Source: Chitinophaga sp. HK235
Lineage (GTDB): Bacteria > Bacteroidota > Bacteroidia > Chitinophagales > Chitinophagaceae
Length of the DNA: 64,000 nt
Direction: 5' to 3'
Assembly: GCF_018255755.1 (NCBI RefSeq)
Contig: NZ_CP073766.1
Coordinates: forward strand, 4,524,501-4,588,500
Position 1 is the stretch's first letter. Each line of letters opens with the position of its first letter. Shown piece after piece: positions 1 through 9,141 of the stretch. A program made the translations under genes and the position numbers. The notes under the pieces are model-generated. The model made no database searches. It saw only the letters and a list, made by a program, of their open reading frames with translations, and was not told where the DNA came from.

Positions 1-377
1 TTATCGATGTCCTTCCTCTTTTTAGGCAGGGTATTGAGCAGGGAATAGGTAAAGAACTGGCTATCTGCAGCCAGCAGTTTACTTTTTACAGCATCAATCG
101 CAAGGTCGGTTTTGGCCCTTTGCATCAGCAGGTCGTTGAGGACATTATTGCCCAAAGCGTAGTTCACACTATAGCGGCGTTCCAGATGTATCTCATCTGA
201 AATCTTCATCATGGCAGTTGCGGTGTTAACATCCTGCAACAGGTTGTCGATACTACGGATATCAGCGTTTTGTTTATCGAATATCTGAATTCCGAAATAA
301 ATAAGGCATACCAGCGGAACAATCGCAATCAGGAACAATTTCCTGGGTAAGGGCAGCTGCATAAAAAATTTCTTCAT
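1..377 (-). CDS. Sensor protein N-terminus, NIT-like (partial)
   Basis: Reading the minus strand from ATG at 377 gives an open frame of about 125 codons that runs off the left edge. It starts MKKFFMQLPLPRKLFLIAIV, a short basic stretch followed by one membrane segment (about residues 12-30). A helical, presumably periplasmic stretch follows, containing ERRYSVNYALG and runs typical of the nitrate/nitrite-sensing (NIT) sensor domain. Proteins of this type usually continue into a histidine kinase, but that part lies outside the window. The gene is divergent from a single-domain response regulator starting at 524, so the two may form a two-component pair. The NIT assignment is from pattern only. 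Confidence 0.55.
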   Translation of the reverse strand, partial: MKKFFMQLPLPRKLFLIAIVPLVCLIYFGIQIFDKQNADIRSIDNLLQDVNTATAMMKISDEIHLERRYSVNYALGNNVLNDLLMQRAKTDLAIDAVKSKLLAADSQFFTYSLLNTLPKKRKDID

Positions 378-523
378 GCGCCTGAGCTCGTTTAATTTTT
401 TTTATAGAAATGAGATTACGGGTAAATAGCCCTGCAAACCGCGTACCTGGAGCAAGATCATTGTATGATAATGATAAGAAAATAACAACAAAATCCTAAA
501 TTTGTCTTTATTCTAAATATCAT

Positions 524-940
524 ATGCTGAGCAGTTGTAAATATACCTCCGTACTTTTAGTTGATGATGATGTGGATGACAGGATGATATTTGGCGATGT
601 GCTAAAAGAACTGGTGCCGGATATTATTTACAATGAAGCCATCAACGGTGAAGATGCCCTGGAGAGGCTGGGGAACGGCCTTGTTCCTGATCTCATCTTC
701 CTGGACCTGAACATGCCTCGTATAAACGGAAAGCAGTTCCTCGCTGAAATACGGCAGATTGATCATCTCAAACATATCCCGGTTATTATCTACACAACTT
801 CCTCTCACGAATCTGATAAAAGAGAGACCCGCGAACTGGGGGCGGCTTATTTTATCACCAAGCCCAATAGCCTGCATGAGCTCAACCAGCTCCTCAAGGG
901 CATTCTGGAGCATACCATCCAATACACGCTGAAGTCATAA
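524..940 (+). CDS. Single-domain response regulator, Rcp1/CheY-like
   Basis: A 138-residue protein made of one receiver domain and no output domain. The acidic triad DDD sits at residues 14-16, the phospho-acceptor is D61 (FLDLNMP), the switch Thr is in YTTSS (about 91) and the conserved Lys is K113 (ITKPNS). The FLDLNMPRINGKQFL signature is typical of the small Rcp1-like regulators that pair with phytochrome or sensor kinases and relay phosphate by protein contact. It is divergent from the truncated sensor gene at the left edge, its most likely partner. A weak hairpin follows at 950-973. Confidence 0.85.
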   Translation: MLSSCKYTSVLLVDDDVDDRMIFGDVLKELVPDIIYNEAINGEDALERLGNGLVPDLIFLDLNMPRINGKQFLAEIRQIDHLKHIPVIIYTTSSHESDKRETRELGAAYFITKPNSLHELNQLLKGILEHTIQYTLKS

Positions 941-1316
941 CACAAAAAAGGCCTTGCAAAGAATTGCATGGCCGGATGATAATTATTGTTAAGATATAAT
1001 TTGGCTGTTGTCAGTCAACAGCAATGATTATTGTTGAAATTCCTTGTTACCAGTCTTTTTATACGGATTTAATATCAGGTACAATACGCATCCAGTGGAG
1101 GCATAGGGCCAGGATAAAATTTCATATAACACAAATGGAGGCATAGTACTGCCAGGTATTCCCGTATTACCTGTCTACAGCGGGTTACACACTACCTTCG
1201 CTACATTCAGAACCCAATAAATATATATAAACGTTTTTAATATCCAGAAATTATTTACCGGTGCTGAATAACCTGCTTCAATATTAATAAATTGCACGTT
1301 CTAATCATTTGGTGTT
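941..1316. other. Intergenic region without a recognisable gene
   Basis: These 376 bases hold no convincing coding frame. Just after the response regulator is an imperfect hairpin (950-973, GGCC-TGCAA arms) without a T-run. Near 1011-1030 there is a 7-bp stem (GCTGTTG/CAACAGC). The word GGAGGCATAG occurs twice (near 1097 and 1138), possibly a decayed short repeat. The 3' part is AT-rich and probably contains the promoter of the TPR gene, but no exact TAnnTTTG element was found close to its start. Confidence 0.4.
950..973 (+). terminator. Weak hairpin after response regulator
   Basis: Inverted repeat GGCCTTGCAA / TTGCATGGCC with a 4-base loop and one T-T mismatch, starting 10 bases after the stop codon at 938-940. 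No T-run follows, so termination efficiency is doubtful. Confidence 0.35.
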
Positions 1317-3611
1317 ATGAATCTGGAAGAACTGGAAAAGCTATATAATGAACAGGCATATACGGTAGCAATCATTCAGCTTGAAGCATACCTGGAGGAG
1401 CATCCGGCCGAAGCGGCCGCATGGCATCTGATGGGCTTGTGCAAGCTGGAAATAGCCAAGGCTGAAGATGAAAGGGATGAGATGATAGCAGAATATCACA
1501 CCGCTTACGAAGCATTCAGCAAAGCGCTGGAATATAATCCTCAGCATATACAGGCCCGTGTGCATCGCGCTTATATGGGCGCCAATGTGATGGGTGATAA
1601 AACAGCAGAAACACTTAGTGACTGTCAGATCATCATGGATAGTGGTGACGAGGAACTGATCACCAGGGCCCTGCTGTATCGTTTTCAGATATGGATATTG
1701 GAAAATGAAACAGACAAAGCACTGGAAGATATCCACAGAAGTCTGGAAATTTATCATTCCCTTTATCAGGACGACCTTCCTCAGTTAAACGTGGCCAAAT
1801 TCCAGTGTTATACCCGCATCGGCGACGTATATTATCACAACGATAACAAACCCGTAGCGCTGGACTACTACCGGCAGGCATTCCAATGCACAGTATATAA
1901 CAACAGGACACTCTCTACGTTGCATTTTGCCCTCGAAATGGCAGATTACGACTTCGCTGCAGATATGCTGCATATCATGAGTACAGCCGGCGAACATCCG
2001 GAAGATGATATGCTGAAGATCCTGCAGAAAGTAAAAGCACTGCTGGACCAGGGTGTACGTCATTCTGCCCTGGCCAGAGAGTATTGCTGGGGTACTATCG
2101 ACTTCTGGAATCAGTTTTATGGAGATGATGATGCAGAAGGTACACTGGAACAGATATCCACCGGTAAACGCTTTATTGCCCTTTATCCGGAAGAGAGTTA
2201 TTTCTATCACTTCACCGGCACGGCCCTCTTTAATATCGGCAGCTTCAGCGAAGCATTGCCCTATTACGAAAAAGCCATCGCCATCAGGCCTTATCCGTCC
2301 AGTATCATCCGGTGGTATTATGCCTATTACAAAACACAGGGCAAACTCCCCGAAGGCTGGCCCGACACGGATTACAGCATTGCCTATGACTGGTATTCCG
2401 CCGGCGTTGTCTGTAGTGAACTGATACAGCAGGAACAAAATGCAGATGCCCGTAAGGCATTAACACAACTGAAAAAATTTCTCTACCAGAAAGCCTTTTC
2501 TCTTTATTACCCTTACTGGTATGAAAATACCGGTTCTTCCTATGCCGGCCACCCACATCATTTTGCGATGTGCTGCAACAACTACGGCATCACCCTGTTT
2601 GAGCTGGGCTCCTACGAAGAAGCCATCCATATACACAGTGTTGGTTACAACATGTCACCTTTCTGGGAACAGCTGGAGTCCAGAGCCGATGCTTTCCATC
2701 AGCTGGGAAAATATGCAGAAGCCGTAGCAGACCGTCAGCTGATCCTGAGCAATTTTATCTCTACCCTTCCGCTGGTATATTACGTATCTATCCACGAACG
2801 CGTTATCGAAGACCTCACCACACTGGAGCGTTTCGATGAAGCCCTTGCCCTGTATAGCAAGATACTGGCCGAATATGAGGAATGGATTGCCGTTGATATG
2901 GAAGAACTGGAGAAAGAAGAAAAAGATATCATCATCTATAACATAGACCGCATCAAAACCGGCAGGGCTTTCATCAAAACCAACAGCCAGGACGATCTCA
3001 GCGAACGTATACAGGCTCTGGAAAAACACCTGGAAGAAAAACCGGATGACAGCGATGCCTACTTCAACCTGATGTACCTGTATTTTGATAATGCCCAATA
3101 CGAACACTGTATCGGTGCTGTCAATAATCGTATATCCATTGGCGGTATACAGCGTTTACCACTGGTTTCGCAGATGAAGATCTATTATTTCCGTGGTAAG
3201 GCTGCACTGAAGCTGGAGAGATATGCCGCCGCCATCCAGGATATGCTGCAAACACTGGAGATCATGGCCAATGGTGACGAATCTGATAATTCACCCAACA
3301 ACCGTTGCGGCGTATATGCGTACCTGGCAGAAGCGTATCTCGGGCTGCATGATCATGACAACAGCCTGATGTATTGCAACCAATGCACAGAGATCTATAA
3401 AAGCATGAACTGGGGCTGGGATGCCGAGTCTTCTGTATTTCATTTCACGATGGCACTGGCTCAGGAAGGAAAAGGAGACCTGAGCGCCTGCAAAAAAACC
3501 ATTGACCGTATTCTTGAAAACGATCCTGGTTTTCAGCCGGCCCTGAGTAAAAAAGCAGCGCTTAAAAACAACGGCGGACTGTTTTCATTCCTAAGAAAAA
3601 AGAAAGACTAG
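1317..3611 (+). CDS. Large tetratricopeptide-repeat protein, function unknown
   Basis: A 764-residue protein dominated by TPR-type helical repeats. Repeat-like A/B helix pairs are visible near residues 10-40 (LEAYLEEHPAEAAAWHLMG), 60-90, 280-310 (FHFTGTALFNIGSFSEALPY) and again at 400-450, 560-640 and 650-730. There is no signal peptide and no transmembrane segment, so it should be cytoplasmic. It ends in a short basic tail (FLRKKKD). No catalytic motif was recognised. TPR scaffolds mediate protein-protein contacts, but no neighbour identifies the partner. It ends at a bidirectional hairpin shared with the convergent ROK gene. Confidence 0.8.
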   Translation: MNLEELEKLYNEQAYTVAIIQLEAYLEEHPAEAAAWHLMGLCKLEIAKAEDERDEMIAEYHTAYEAFSKALEYNPQHIQARVHRAYMGANVMGDKTAETLSDCQIIMDSGDEELITRALLYRFQIWILENETDKALEDIHRSLEIYHSLYQDDLPQLNVAKFQCYTRIGDVYYHNDNKPVALDYYRQAFQCTVYNNRTLSTLHFALEMADYDFAADMLHIMSTAGEHPEDDMLKILQKVKALLDQGVRHSALAREYCWGTIDFWNQFYGDDDAEGTLEQISTGKRFIALYPEESYFYHFTGTALFNIGSFSEALPYYEKAIAIRPYPSSIIRWYYAYYKTQGKLPEGWPDTDYSIAYDWYSAGVVCSELIQQEQNADARKALTQLKKFLYQKAFSLYYPYWYENTGSSYAGHPHHFAMCCNNYGITLFELGSYEEAIHIHSVGYNMSPFWEQLESRADAFHQLGKYAEAVADRQLILSNFISTLPLVYYVSIHERVIEDLTTLERFDEALALYSKILAEYEEWIAVDMEELEKEEKDIIIYNIDRIKTGRAFIKTNSQDDLSERIQALEKHLEEKPDDSDAYFNLMYLYFDNAQYEHCIGAVNNRISIGGIQRLPLVSQMKIYYFRGKAALKLERYAAAIQDMLQTLEIMANGDESDNSPNNRCGVYAYLAEAYLGLHDHDNSLMYCNQCTEIYKSMNWGWDAESSVFHFTMALAQEGKGDLSACKKTIDRILENDPGFQPALSKKAALKNNGGLFSFLRKKKD

Positions 3612-3630
3612 TTTCATACAAATCGCATAA

Positions 3631-3675
3631 AATAATAAGGCGCAGAAGGATTTGAAACCTTTGCGCCTTATTATT
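3631..3675. terminator. Bidirectional terminator between TPR and ROK genes
   Basis: Long near-perfect inverted repeat: left arm AATAATAAGGCGCAGAAGG, right arm CCTTTGCGCCTTATTATT, one bulged base, about 7-base loop. The arms end in A/T-rich runs on both sides, so it can act as an intrinsic terminator for both convergent genes. Confidence 0.8.
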
Positions 3676-3690
3676 TATACTATCTGTGGA

Positions 3691-4914
3691 CTAATTAATC
3701 AGCACTTTGTTGCGCACCAGCAGGCAGGCGCCAATAATACCAGCTCGCTCACCCAGACTGGATATCCGCAGTTTGGTATCATTATTCACGAGGCTGAGTG
3801 AGTATTTGTTGACAGCGCTTTTAATGGGTAACCGGATATAATCCTGTGTGGCAGCCAGGCTTCCGCCCAGTATTACCAGTTCAGGATTGAAGATATTGAT
3901 CAGCAGCGCAATCCCACGGCCCAGGTTCTCTCCTATTTTGGCAATCAGTTCGATGGCCAGCACATCGTCGTGAATGGCGGCATCGATAATATCTTCCAGC
4001 TGTATACTGCCAGGGGCACCGTGTTTGCGGGAGAGCATGGAAGAAGAACCTTCCTGCAGTCTGTCCTGGAACATGCGGGTGAGGGCCCATCCGGAGGCTT
4101 CGGTTTCGAGACAACCTTTTTTTCCACAGTGGCAGATGATTTCATTATCAAACAGCGGAATATGTCCCACTTCACCACTATAGCCTGATTTACCGTAATA
4201 CAGCTGCCCATCTATCAATACGCCCATACCAATACCATAGTCGAGGTTCAGGAAAAGCACATTGCGCTCACCGTGAACGGTATCCGAACAAAATTCGCCG
4301 TAGGCCATAGCACGGGAGTCGTTTTCCAGGAATACCCGGATACCTAATTTCGTTTCGATGATTTTGCTGAGTGGTTCTTCATCGAAATAGAAAAAGCTGT
4401 AACTGTAGCCGGTAGCATAGTTGATGCGGCCGGACAGGTTGATGCCGATGCCCAGGATTTTTTCACGGGGCACGGGCAGACCATTGATAAAATTGCTGAT
4501 GAGTACACAGAGTTCTTCCAGCGAAGCCTTGTTGTTGTCCAGTTTATAAGGGATGCCTTCTTCCGTGCAGACCAGGTTTTTCTGCAGGTCAGACAGTCCG
4601 AGGTTCAGGTGATGTTGTTTCACATCTACACCGATAAAAAAAGCGGAGTCGGGCACCAGTCCGTACAGATTGGGTTTCCGGCCGCCGGTGGATTCTACTT
4701 TGCCATAATCTTTTACCAGTCCGTCCTGTATAAGATCGTTGAGCAGGGTGGTTACTTTGGGGGCGCTGAGGTTAAGTTGTTTGCACATGTCGGCGATGGT
4801 GGCATTGCCGATGTTGGCGAAGTAGGCCAGAGCGGCCTTCTTCAAGTTAATATTTTTATAGGCTACCCCGGTAACATTGTCATTGTTCAGTTCTTCGAAA
4901 AAGGTCTTACCCAT
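3691..4914 (-). CDS. ROK-family transcriptional regulator
   Basis: A 407-residue protein with an N-terminal winged helix-turn-helix (about residues 20-80, ATIADMCKQLNLSAPKVTTLL) followed by a ROK sugar-kinase fold. The ROK zinc site is complete: H251 in GEVGHI and C261, C263 and C268 in CHCGKKGC. The kinase catalytic Asp is retained at D199 (LENDSRAMAYGE), so sugar binding and even phosphorylation are possible. The family includes NagC/Mlc-type repressors that release DNA on binding a sugar or amino sugar. It is divergent from the oxidoreductase-epimerase-transporter operon and most likely controls it. Two adjacent palindromes upstream (4953-4979) are candidate operators. Confidence 0.9.
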   Translation of the reverse strand: MGKTFFEELNNDNVTGVAYKNINLKKAALAYFANIGNATIADMCKQLNLSAPKVTTLLNDLIQDGLVKDYGKVESTGGRKPNLYGLVPDSAFFIGVDVKQHHLNLGLSDLQKNLVCTEEGIPYKLDNNKASLEELCVLISNFINGLPVPREKILGIGINLSGRINYATGYSYSFFYFDEEPLSKIIETKLGIRVFLENDSRAMAYGEFCSDTVHGERNVLFLNLDYGIGMGVLIDGQLYYGKSGYSGEVGHIPLFDNEIICHCGKKGCLETEASGWALTRMFQDRLQEGSSSMLSRKHGAPGSIQLEDIIDAAIHDDVLAIELIAKIGENLGRGIALLINIFNPELVILGGSLAATQDYIRLPIKSAVNKYSLSLVNNDTKLRISSLGERAGIIGACLLVRNKVLIN

Positions 4915-4952
4915 ATGCAGTGTGTGCTTTACATGAATGAAGGGCTCAATTT

Positions 4953-4979
4953 AATAACGTTATTCTTAATAATTATTAA
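4953..4979. promoter_or_regulatory. Twin palindromes, candidate ROK operator
   Basis: Two perfect palindromes lie side by side in the divergent region: AATAACGTTATT (4953-4964) and TTAATAATTATTAA (4966-4979), separated by one base. They sit 39-65 bases upstream of the ROK start codon, where autoregulation would be expected. ROK repressors bind AT-rich dyads; the link to this protein is inference. Confidence 0.45.
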
Positions 4980-5079
4980 AAGAGGGGCCGCAAAAATCGA
5001 TTATTTAAATAAACATTTCATATTTCAAAAAATATTTTATTATTTAACAAGAATAAATAAATTTTATTAATTAGTATTA

Positions 5080-5108
5080 TTGGTTACTAAAATAATTTTT
5101 TATTTTGG
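5080..5108 (+). promoter_or_regulatory. Candidate Bacteroidota promoter for the oxidoreductase operon
   Basis: TTG at 5080-5082 and TATTTTGG at 5101-5108 (7 of 8 to TAnnTTTG) are 18 bases apart, close to the -33/-7 spacing of Bacteroidota promoters. The start codon follows at 5127. TTGGTTAC occurs twice here (near 5080 and 5105), which may be a regulator half-site. Confidence 0.4.
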
Positions 5109-5126
5109 TTACCCATCCCGTTCTTT

Positions 5127-6989
5127 ATGACCTTACTAAGAAAACTTTTTATCAGCCAACTGCTCTGTTTCCTTACCTGGAGCCTCAGCGCACAACAATT
5201 GCAGACAGATCTGCTCATCATCGGCGGCGGCGCCAGCGGCACCACTGCCGGCATACAGGCCGCCCGCATGGGCATCAACACCACCATCCTTGAAGAAACA
5301 ACCTGGCTCGGCGGAATGCTTACCTCCGCAGGCGTTTCCGCCATCGATGGCAACAATGCCCTCCCCTCCGGCCTCTGGGGCGAATTCAGGGAACAGCTCC
5401 ATCAGCACTATGGCGGCCCTAAAGCAGTGGCCACTGGCTGGGTCAGCAACACCCTCTTTGAACCATCTGTAGGCAACAATATCCTGCAGGCAATGGCCGC
5501 TAAAGAAAATAATCTGCATATCCACTTCAATACCCGGTGGACCGGCGTCAGCAAACAAAACGGTAAATGGCGTGTCAGTTTTATCCGCAATAACCAACCC
5601 GGCACCATAGAAGCCAAAATCCTGATAGACGCCACTGAACTTGGTGACATCATGGCTGCCACCCGCACCCCTTACAGCACCGGCATGGACAGCCGCCTGC
5701 AAACCGGAGAAGCGGTGGCCCCGCTTAAAGCCAACAACTATATCCAGGTGCTCACTTATGTGGTCACACTCAAAGACTACGGCAAAAATGCCGATAAAAC
5801 CATCCCACGCCCCGCTGGCTATCAGCCCGATATCTTCCGCTGCTGCTGCGCCGGCTCAGATCCTTACGGCAGCAACAACGGCAAAATGAACTGCGACTTT
5901 ATGATGCAGTACGGTAAACTGCCCAACAACAAATACATGATTAACTGGCCCGGCTGCGGTAACGACTATCCGCTCAATGTCATCGAAATGAACAGGGAAG
6001 CCCGCACCGAAGCCCTTAAAAAGGCGAAACTGCATACCCTCCGTTATCTCTACTACCTGCAAACCGAACTGGGATACAAAAATCTGGGCATCGCCGATGA
6101 TGAATATCCTACTGATGATAAACTGCCCATGATCCCTTACTACCGGGAAGCGCGGCGTCTCAAAGGCATCACCACCCTCACTTTCAACCATGTAGCCAAA
6201 CCTTTCGACCAACCGGAAGCCTATTATCGTACAGGCATTGCCGTGGGAGATTATCCTATCGACCATCACCAGGAGAAAGATCCCGCCGTACCTAAAATAG
6301 ATTTCTCCAAAGCCAAAGTTCCTTCCTATAATATTCCACTGGGTTCCCTGATACCAGCGCAAACAGAAGATCTGATTGTAGCAGAAAAAAGCATCAGTGT
6401 CACCAATATCGTTAATGGTGCTACCCGTCTGCAACCAGTGGTATTACAGCTGGGTCAGGCTGCCGGCGCACTTGCGGCCATCGCCCTGCAACAACAGCTG
6501 CCACCCCGCAAGGTAGCCGTACGGAGTGTACAGCAGGCACTCCTCAAAGCCGGTGTATATCTGATGCCCTATATAGATGTAACCAAAGAAAATCCGCATT
6601 TTAACGCGATACAACGTATAGGCACCACCGGTATCCTCAGAGGGTTTGGCGTGCCATACACCTGGGCCAACCAAACCTGGTTTTATCCGCAACGTCCTGT
6701 CAGCGAATATGAGTTCACCCAGGGTCTGCTCACCTATTACCCGGCAGCCCGGCGGCTGACACCTACCGGCCAGGACCTCACACCGGCTTTTATGGTCCAG
6801 GCATTTCAGGCTGCCGGCGCCACCGGCATCACCTACGAAAAAATGGCCGAAGCCTGGCAACAGCTGCAGTTCAGCACTGCCATCAGCAACAACCTTTCAC
6901 TCAACCGGGAAATGGCCGCTGTACTCACCGACCACTTCCTGCATCCTTTTGATATTCCCGTGACCTTTACCGGCACCCTTCAACCATAA
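5127..6989 (+). CDS. Secreted FAD-dependent oxidoreductase (PF12831-like)
   Basis: A 620-residue protein with a signal peptide (residues 1-22, cleavage after LSA) followed at once by a dinucleotide-binding motif, GGGASG at 33-38, and the ATELGD segment typical of the FAD-dependent oxidoreductase family. Such proteins in Bacteroidota are often mislabelled as xanthan lyase; no lyase chemistry is supported here. The last 130 or so residues (from about 490, IGTTGILRGFG...LNREMAAVLTDHFL) resemble S-layer-homology-type helices and may be a separate accessory domain. It is first in an operon with DUF4434, AGE and MFS genes. Its substrate is unknown; oxidation of a sugar or glycoside in the periplasm is the likeliest role. 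Confidence 0.75.
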   Translation: MTLLRKLFISQLLCFLTWSLSAQQLQTDLLIIGGGASGTTAGIQAARMGINTTILEETTWLGGMLTSAGVSAIDGNNALPSGLWGEFREQLHQHYGGPKAVATGWVSNTLFEPSVGNNILQAMAAKENNLHIHFNTRWTGVSKQNGKWRVSFIRNNQPGTIEAKILIDATELGDIMAATRTPYSTGMDSRLQTGEAVAPLKANNYIQVLTYVVTLKDYGKNADKTIPRPAGYQPDIFRCCCAGSDPYGSNNGKMNCDFMMQYGKLPNNKYMINWPGCGNDYPLNVIEMNREARTEALKKAKLHTLRYLYYLQTELGYKNLGIADDEYPTDDKLPMIPYYREARRLKGITTLTFNHVAKPFDQPEAYYRTGIAVGDYPIDHHQEKDPAVPKIDFSKAKVPSYNIPLGSLIPAQTEDLIVAEKSISVTNIVNGATRLQPVVLQLGQAAGALAAIALQQQLPPRKVAVRSVQQALLKAGVYLMPYIDVTKENPHFNAIQRIGTTGILRGFGVPYTWANQTWFYPQRPVSEYEFTQGLLTYYPAARRLTPTGQDLTPAFMVQAFQAAGATGITYEKMAEAWQQLQFSTAISNNLSLNREMAAVLTDHFLHPFDIPVTFTGTLQP

Positions 6990-7001
6990 ATCAGCAACAA
7001 C

Positions 7002-7934
7002 ATGAAAATAACAGGTACCTTCCTCGACGAAATCAGCCACGACATCCCCCACCAGAACTGGGGCCGCGCAGAATGGGACGCCGACTTCTCCCATATGAAA
7101 GCTATCGGCATAGACACCGTATTCCTTATCAGAAGCGGCTTCCAACGCTGGCTCACCTATCCATCCCAGGTGGTTATGAAAGAAGAAGGCGGCTACGAAC
7201 CTCCGGTAGACCTCGTGAAAATGTTCCTGGAACTGGCCGACAAACATCATATGAAGTTTTACTTCGGCCTCTACGACTCCGGTAAATACTGGTGGAAAGG
7301 CGATTTCCAGAAAGAAGTGGACATCAACCTGAAAGTGATTGATGAAGTATGGAAAAAATATGGCCACTACAAATCCTTCCAGGGCTGGTACCTTACCCAG
7401 GAAGTGAGCAGGCGCACCGGCAAAGTGATTGATCTGTATGCCAAATTGGGCAAACATTGCAAAGACATTTCCAACAACCTCCCTACACTGATATCTCCCT
7501 GGATAGACGGCAAAAAGGCTGTCATGGCCGCTTCTTCCACCATCACCAGAGAAGATGCCGTTTCCCTGAAACAACACGAATCAGAATGGAGTGAAATATT
7601 CGACGGTATCAAAGGCGTAGTAGACGCAGTAGCCTTCCAGGACGGCCACATCGAATTCCACGAACTACCCGACTTCTTCGCCGTCAACAAAAAAATGGCA
7701 GATAAATACGGCATCCAGTGCTGGACCAACGCGGAATCCTTCGACCGCGACATGCCTATCAAATTTATGCCCATCAAGTTCGAAAAATTACGCATGAAGC
7801 TGGAAGCCGCGCGCAAAGCCGGTTATGACAAGGCCATCACCTTCGAGTTCTCGCACTTCATGAGTCCACAGTCTGCCTACCTGCAGGCCGGTCATCTGTA
7901 CAACCGCTACAAAGAATACCTCAAAACCCTTTAA
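7002..7934 (+). CDS. DUF4434-type TIM-barrel protein, possible glycosidase
   Basis: A 310-residue protein starting MKITGTFLDEISHDIPHQNW, without a signal peptide. The opening and the later GWYLTQEVS, SPWIDGK and VDAVAFQDGHIEF blocks match the DUF4434 family, predicted TIM barrels related to glycoside hydrolases. Acidic residues at strand ends (E in LTQEV, D in FQDGH, E in NAESF) are candidate active-site residues; none is proven. It starts 12 bases after the oxidoreductase stop and is followed 10 bases later by the epimerase, so it is co-transcribed. The position between an oxidoreductase and an epimerase suggests it acts on the same carbohydrate. Confidence 0.7.
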   Translation: MKITGTFLDEISHDIPHQNWGRAEWDADFSHMKAIGIDTVFLIRSGFQRWLTYPSQVVMKEEGGYEPPVDLVKMFLELADKHHMKFYFGLYDSGKYWWKGDFQKEVDINLKVIDEVWKKYGHYKSFQGWYLTQEVSRRTGKVIDLYAKLGKHCKDISNNLPTLISPWIDGKKAVMAASSTITREDAVSLKQHESEWSEIFDGIKGVVDAVAFQDGHIEFHELPDFFAVNKKMADKYGIQCWTNAESFDRDMPIKFMPIKFEKLRMKLEAARKAGYDKAITFEFSHFMSPQSAYLQAGHLYNRYKEYLKTL

Positions 7935-7944
7935 ACAGAGAACA

Positions 7945-9138
7945 ATGACATTTCATGAGTATGCCACGTTATATCAGAACAACCTCTTAAACGACGTAGT
8001 ACCGTTCTGGTTACAACATTCGCCGGACAAAGAATACGGCGGCTATTTCACTTGCCTCGACCGGGAAGGCAAAGTCTTCGACACTGATAAATTCATCTGG
8101 CTGCAATGCCGCGAAGTATGGTGTTTCAGCATGCTCTACAACAAAGTGGAGAAAAAACAGGAATGGCTGGACATGGCTGTCCAGGGTGCCGAATTCCTGA
8201 AAAAACACGGACGCGACAAAGAAGGTAACTGGTACTTCTCCCTCACCCGTACCGGAGCGCCGCTGATAGCGCCTTACAACATCTTTTCAGACTGTTTCGC
8301 TGCCATGGCCTTCGGCCAGCTGTATCAGGCCACCGGCAATGCCGACTACAGCCACATTGCCATCACTACCTTTCACAACATCCTCAAAAGACAGGACAAT
8401 CCCAAAGGACACTATTCCAAAGCCATGCCCGGCACCCGGCCCCTGCAGAACTTCGCACTGCCCATGATCCTCTGCAACCTCGTGCTGGAAATGGAGACCC
8501 TGCTGGATGCACAGCTGGTCGAAAACACCATCCAACAGGGTATCCATACCGTGATGGATGTTTTTTACCAGAAGGATACCGGCCTGATCATGGAAAACAT
8601 CACCCCGGAAGGACTACTGTCAGACTCTTTCGAAGGACGCCTCCTCAACCCCGGCCACGGCCTGGAAGCCATGTGGTTTGTAATGGACCTGGCTACCCGC
8701 AGCAATGACCAGGCACTGATCACCAAAGCCAAAGACATCACCCTCAGCCTCCTGGAACACGGATGGGACCAGCAATACGGCGGCATCTTCTACTTCCTCG
8801 ATGTGAAGGGGTATCCTCCGCAACAACTGGAATGGGACCAGAAGCTGTGGTGGGTGCATATAGAAACTATTATCAGCCTCCTGAAAGGTTTCCTCCATAC
8901 CGGCGACGAAAAATGCTGGCAATGGTTCGAAAAAGTACATGATTATACCTGGAAACATTTCCCTGATCCTGAAAATGGTGAATGGTTTGGTTATCTTAAC
9001 AGGCAGGGCCAGCCGCTGCTTCCGCTCAAAGGCGGGAAATGGAAAGGCTGTTTCCATGTGCCGAGAGGCCTTTATCAAAGCTGGAATACGCTGCAGCAGA
9101 TCGCAGCCAAACATGCATTATCCACTCAACCAAAATAA
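7945..9138 (+). CDS. AGE-family sugar 2-epimerase
   Basis: A 397-residue (alpha/alpha)6-barrel protein of the N-acylglucosamine 2-epimerase family. Both family catalytic histidines are visible: H238 in NPGHGLE and H371 in GCFHVPRGLYQ. The substrate-binding WYFSLTRTG and RPLQNFALPM blocks are also present. The family includes GlcNAc/ManNAc 2-epimerases, cellobiose 2-epimerases and mannose isomerases, and sequence alone does not decide between them. No NanA lyase is present nearby, so a classical sialic acid pathway is not supported. It lies 3 bases before the MFS transporter. Confidence 0.85.
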   Translation: MTFHEYATLYQNNLLNDVVPFWLQHSPDKEYGGYFTCLDREGKVFDTDKFIWLQCREVWCFSMLYNKVEKKQEWLDMAVQGAEFLKKHGRDKEGNWYFSLTRTGAPLIAPYNIFSDCFAAMAFGQLYQATGNADYSHIAITTFHNILKRQDNPKGHYSKAMPGTRPLQNFALPMILCNLVLEMETLLDAQLVENTIQQGIHTVMDVFYQKDTGLIMENITPEGLLSDSFEGRLLNPGHGLEAMWFVMDLATRSNDQALITKAKDITLSLLEHGWDQQYGGIFYFLDVKGYPPQQLEWDQKLWWVHIETIISLLKGFLHTGDEKCWQWFEKVHDYTWKHFPDPENGEWFGYLNRQGQPLLPLKGGKWKGCFHVPRGLYQSWNTLQQIAAKHALSTQPK

Positions 9139-9141
9139 TTT

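Noticed and set aside
1785..2438. Open frame of 217 codons antisense to the TPR gene
   Set aside because: Antisense shadow; the plus-strand frame carries the repeat structure and neighbours fit it.
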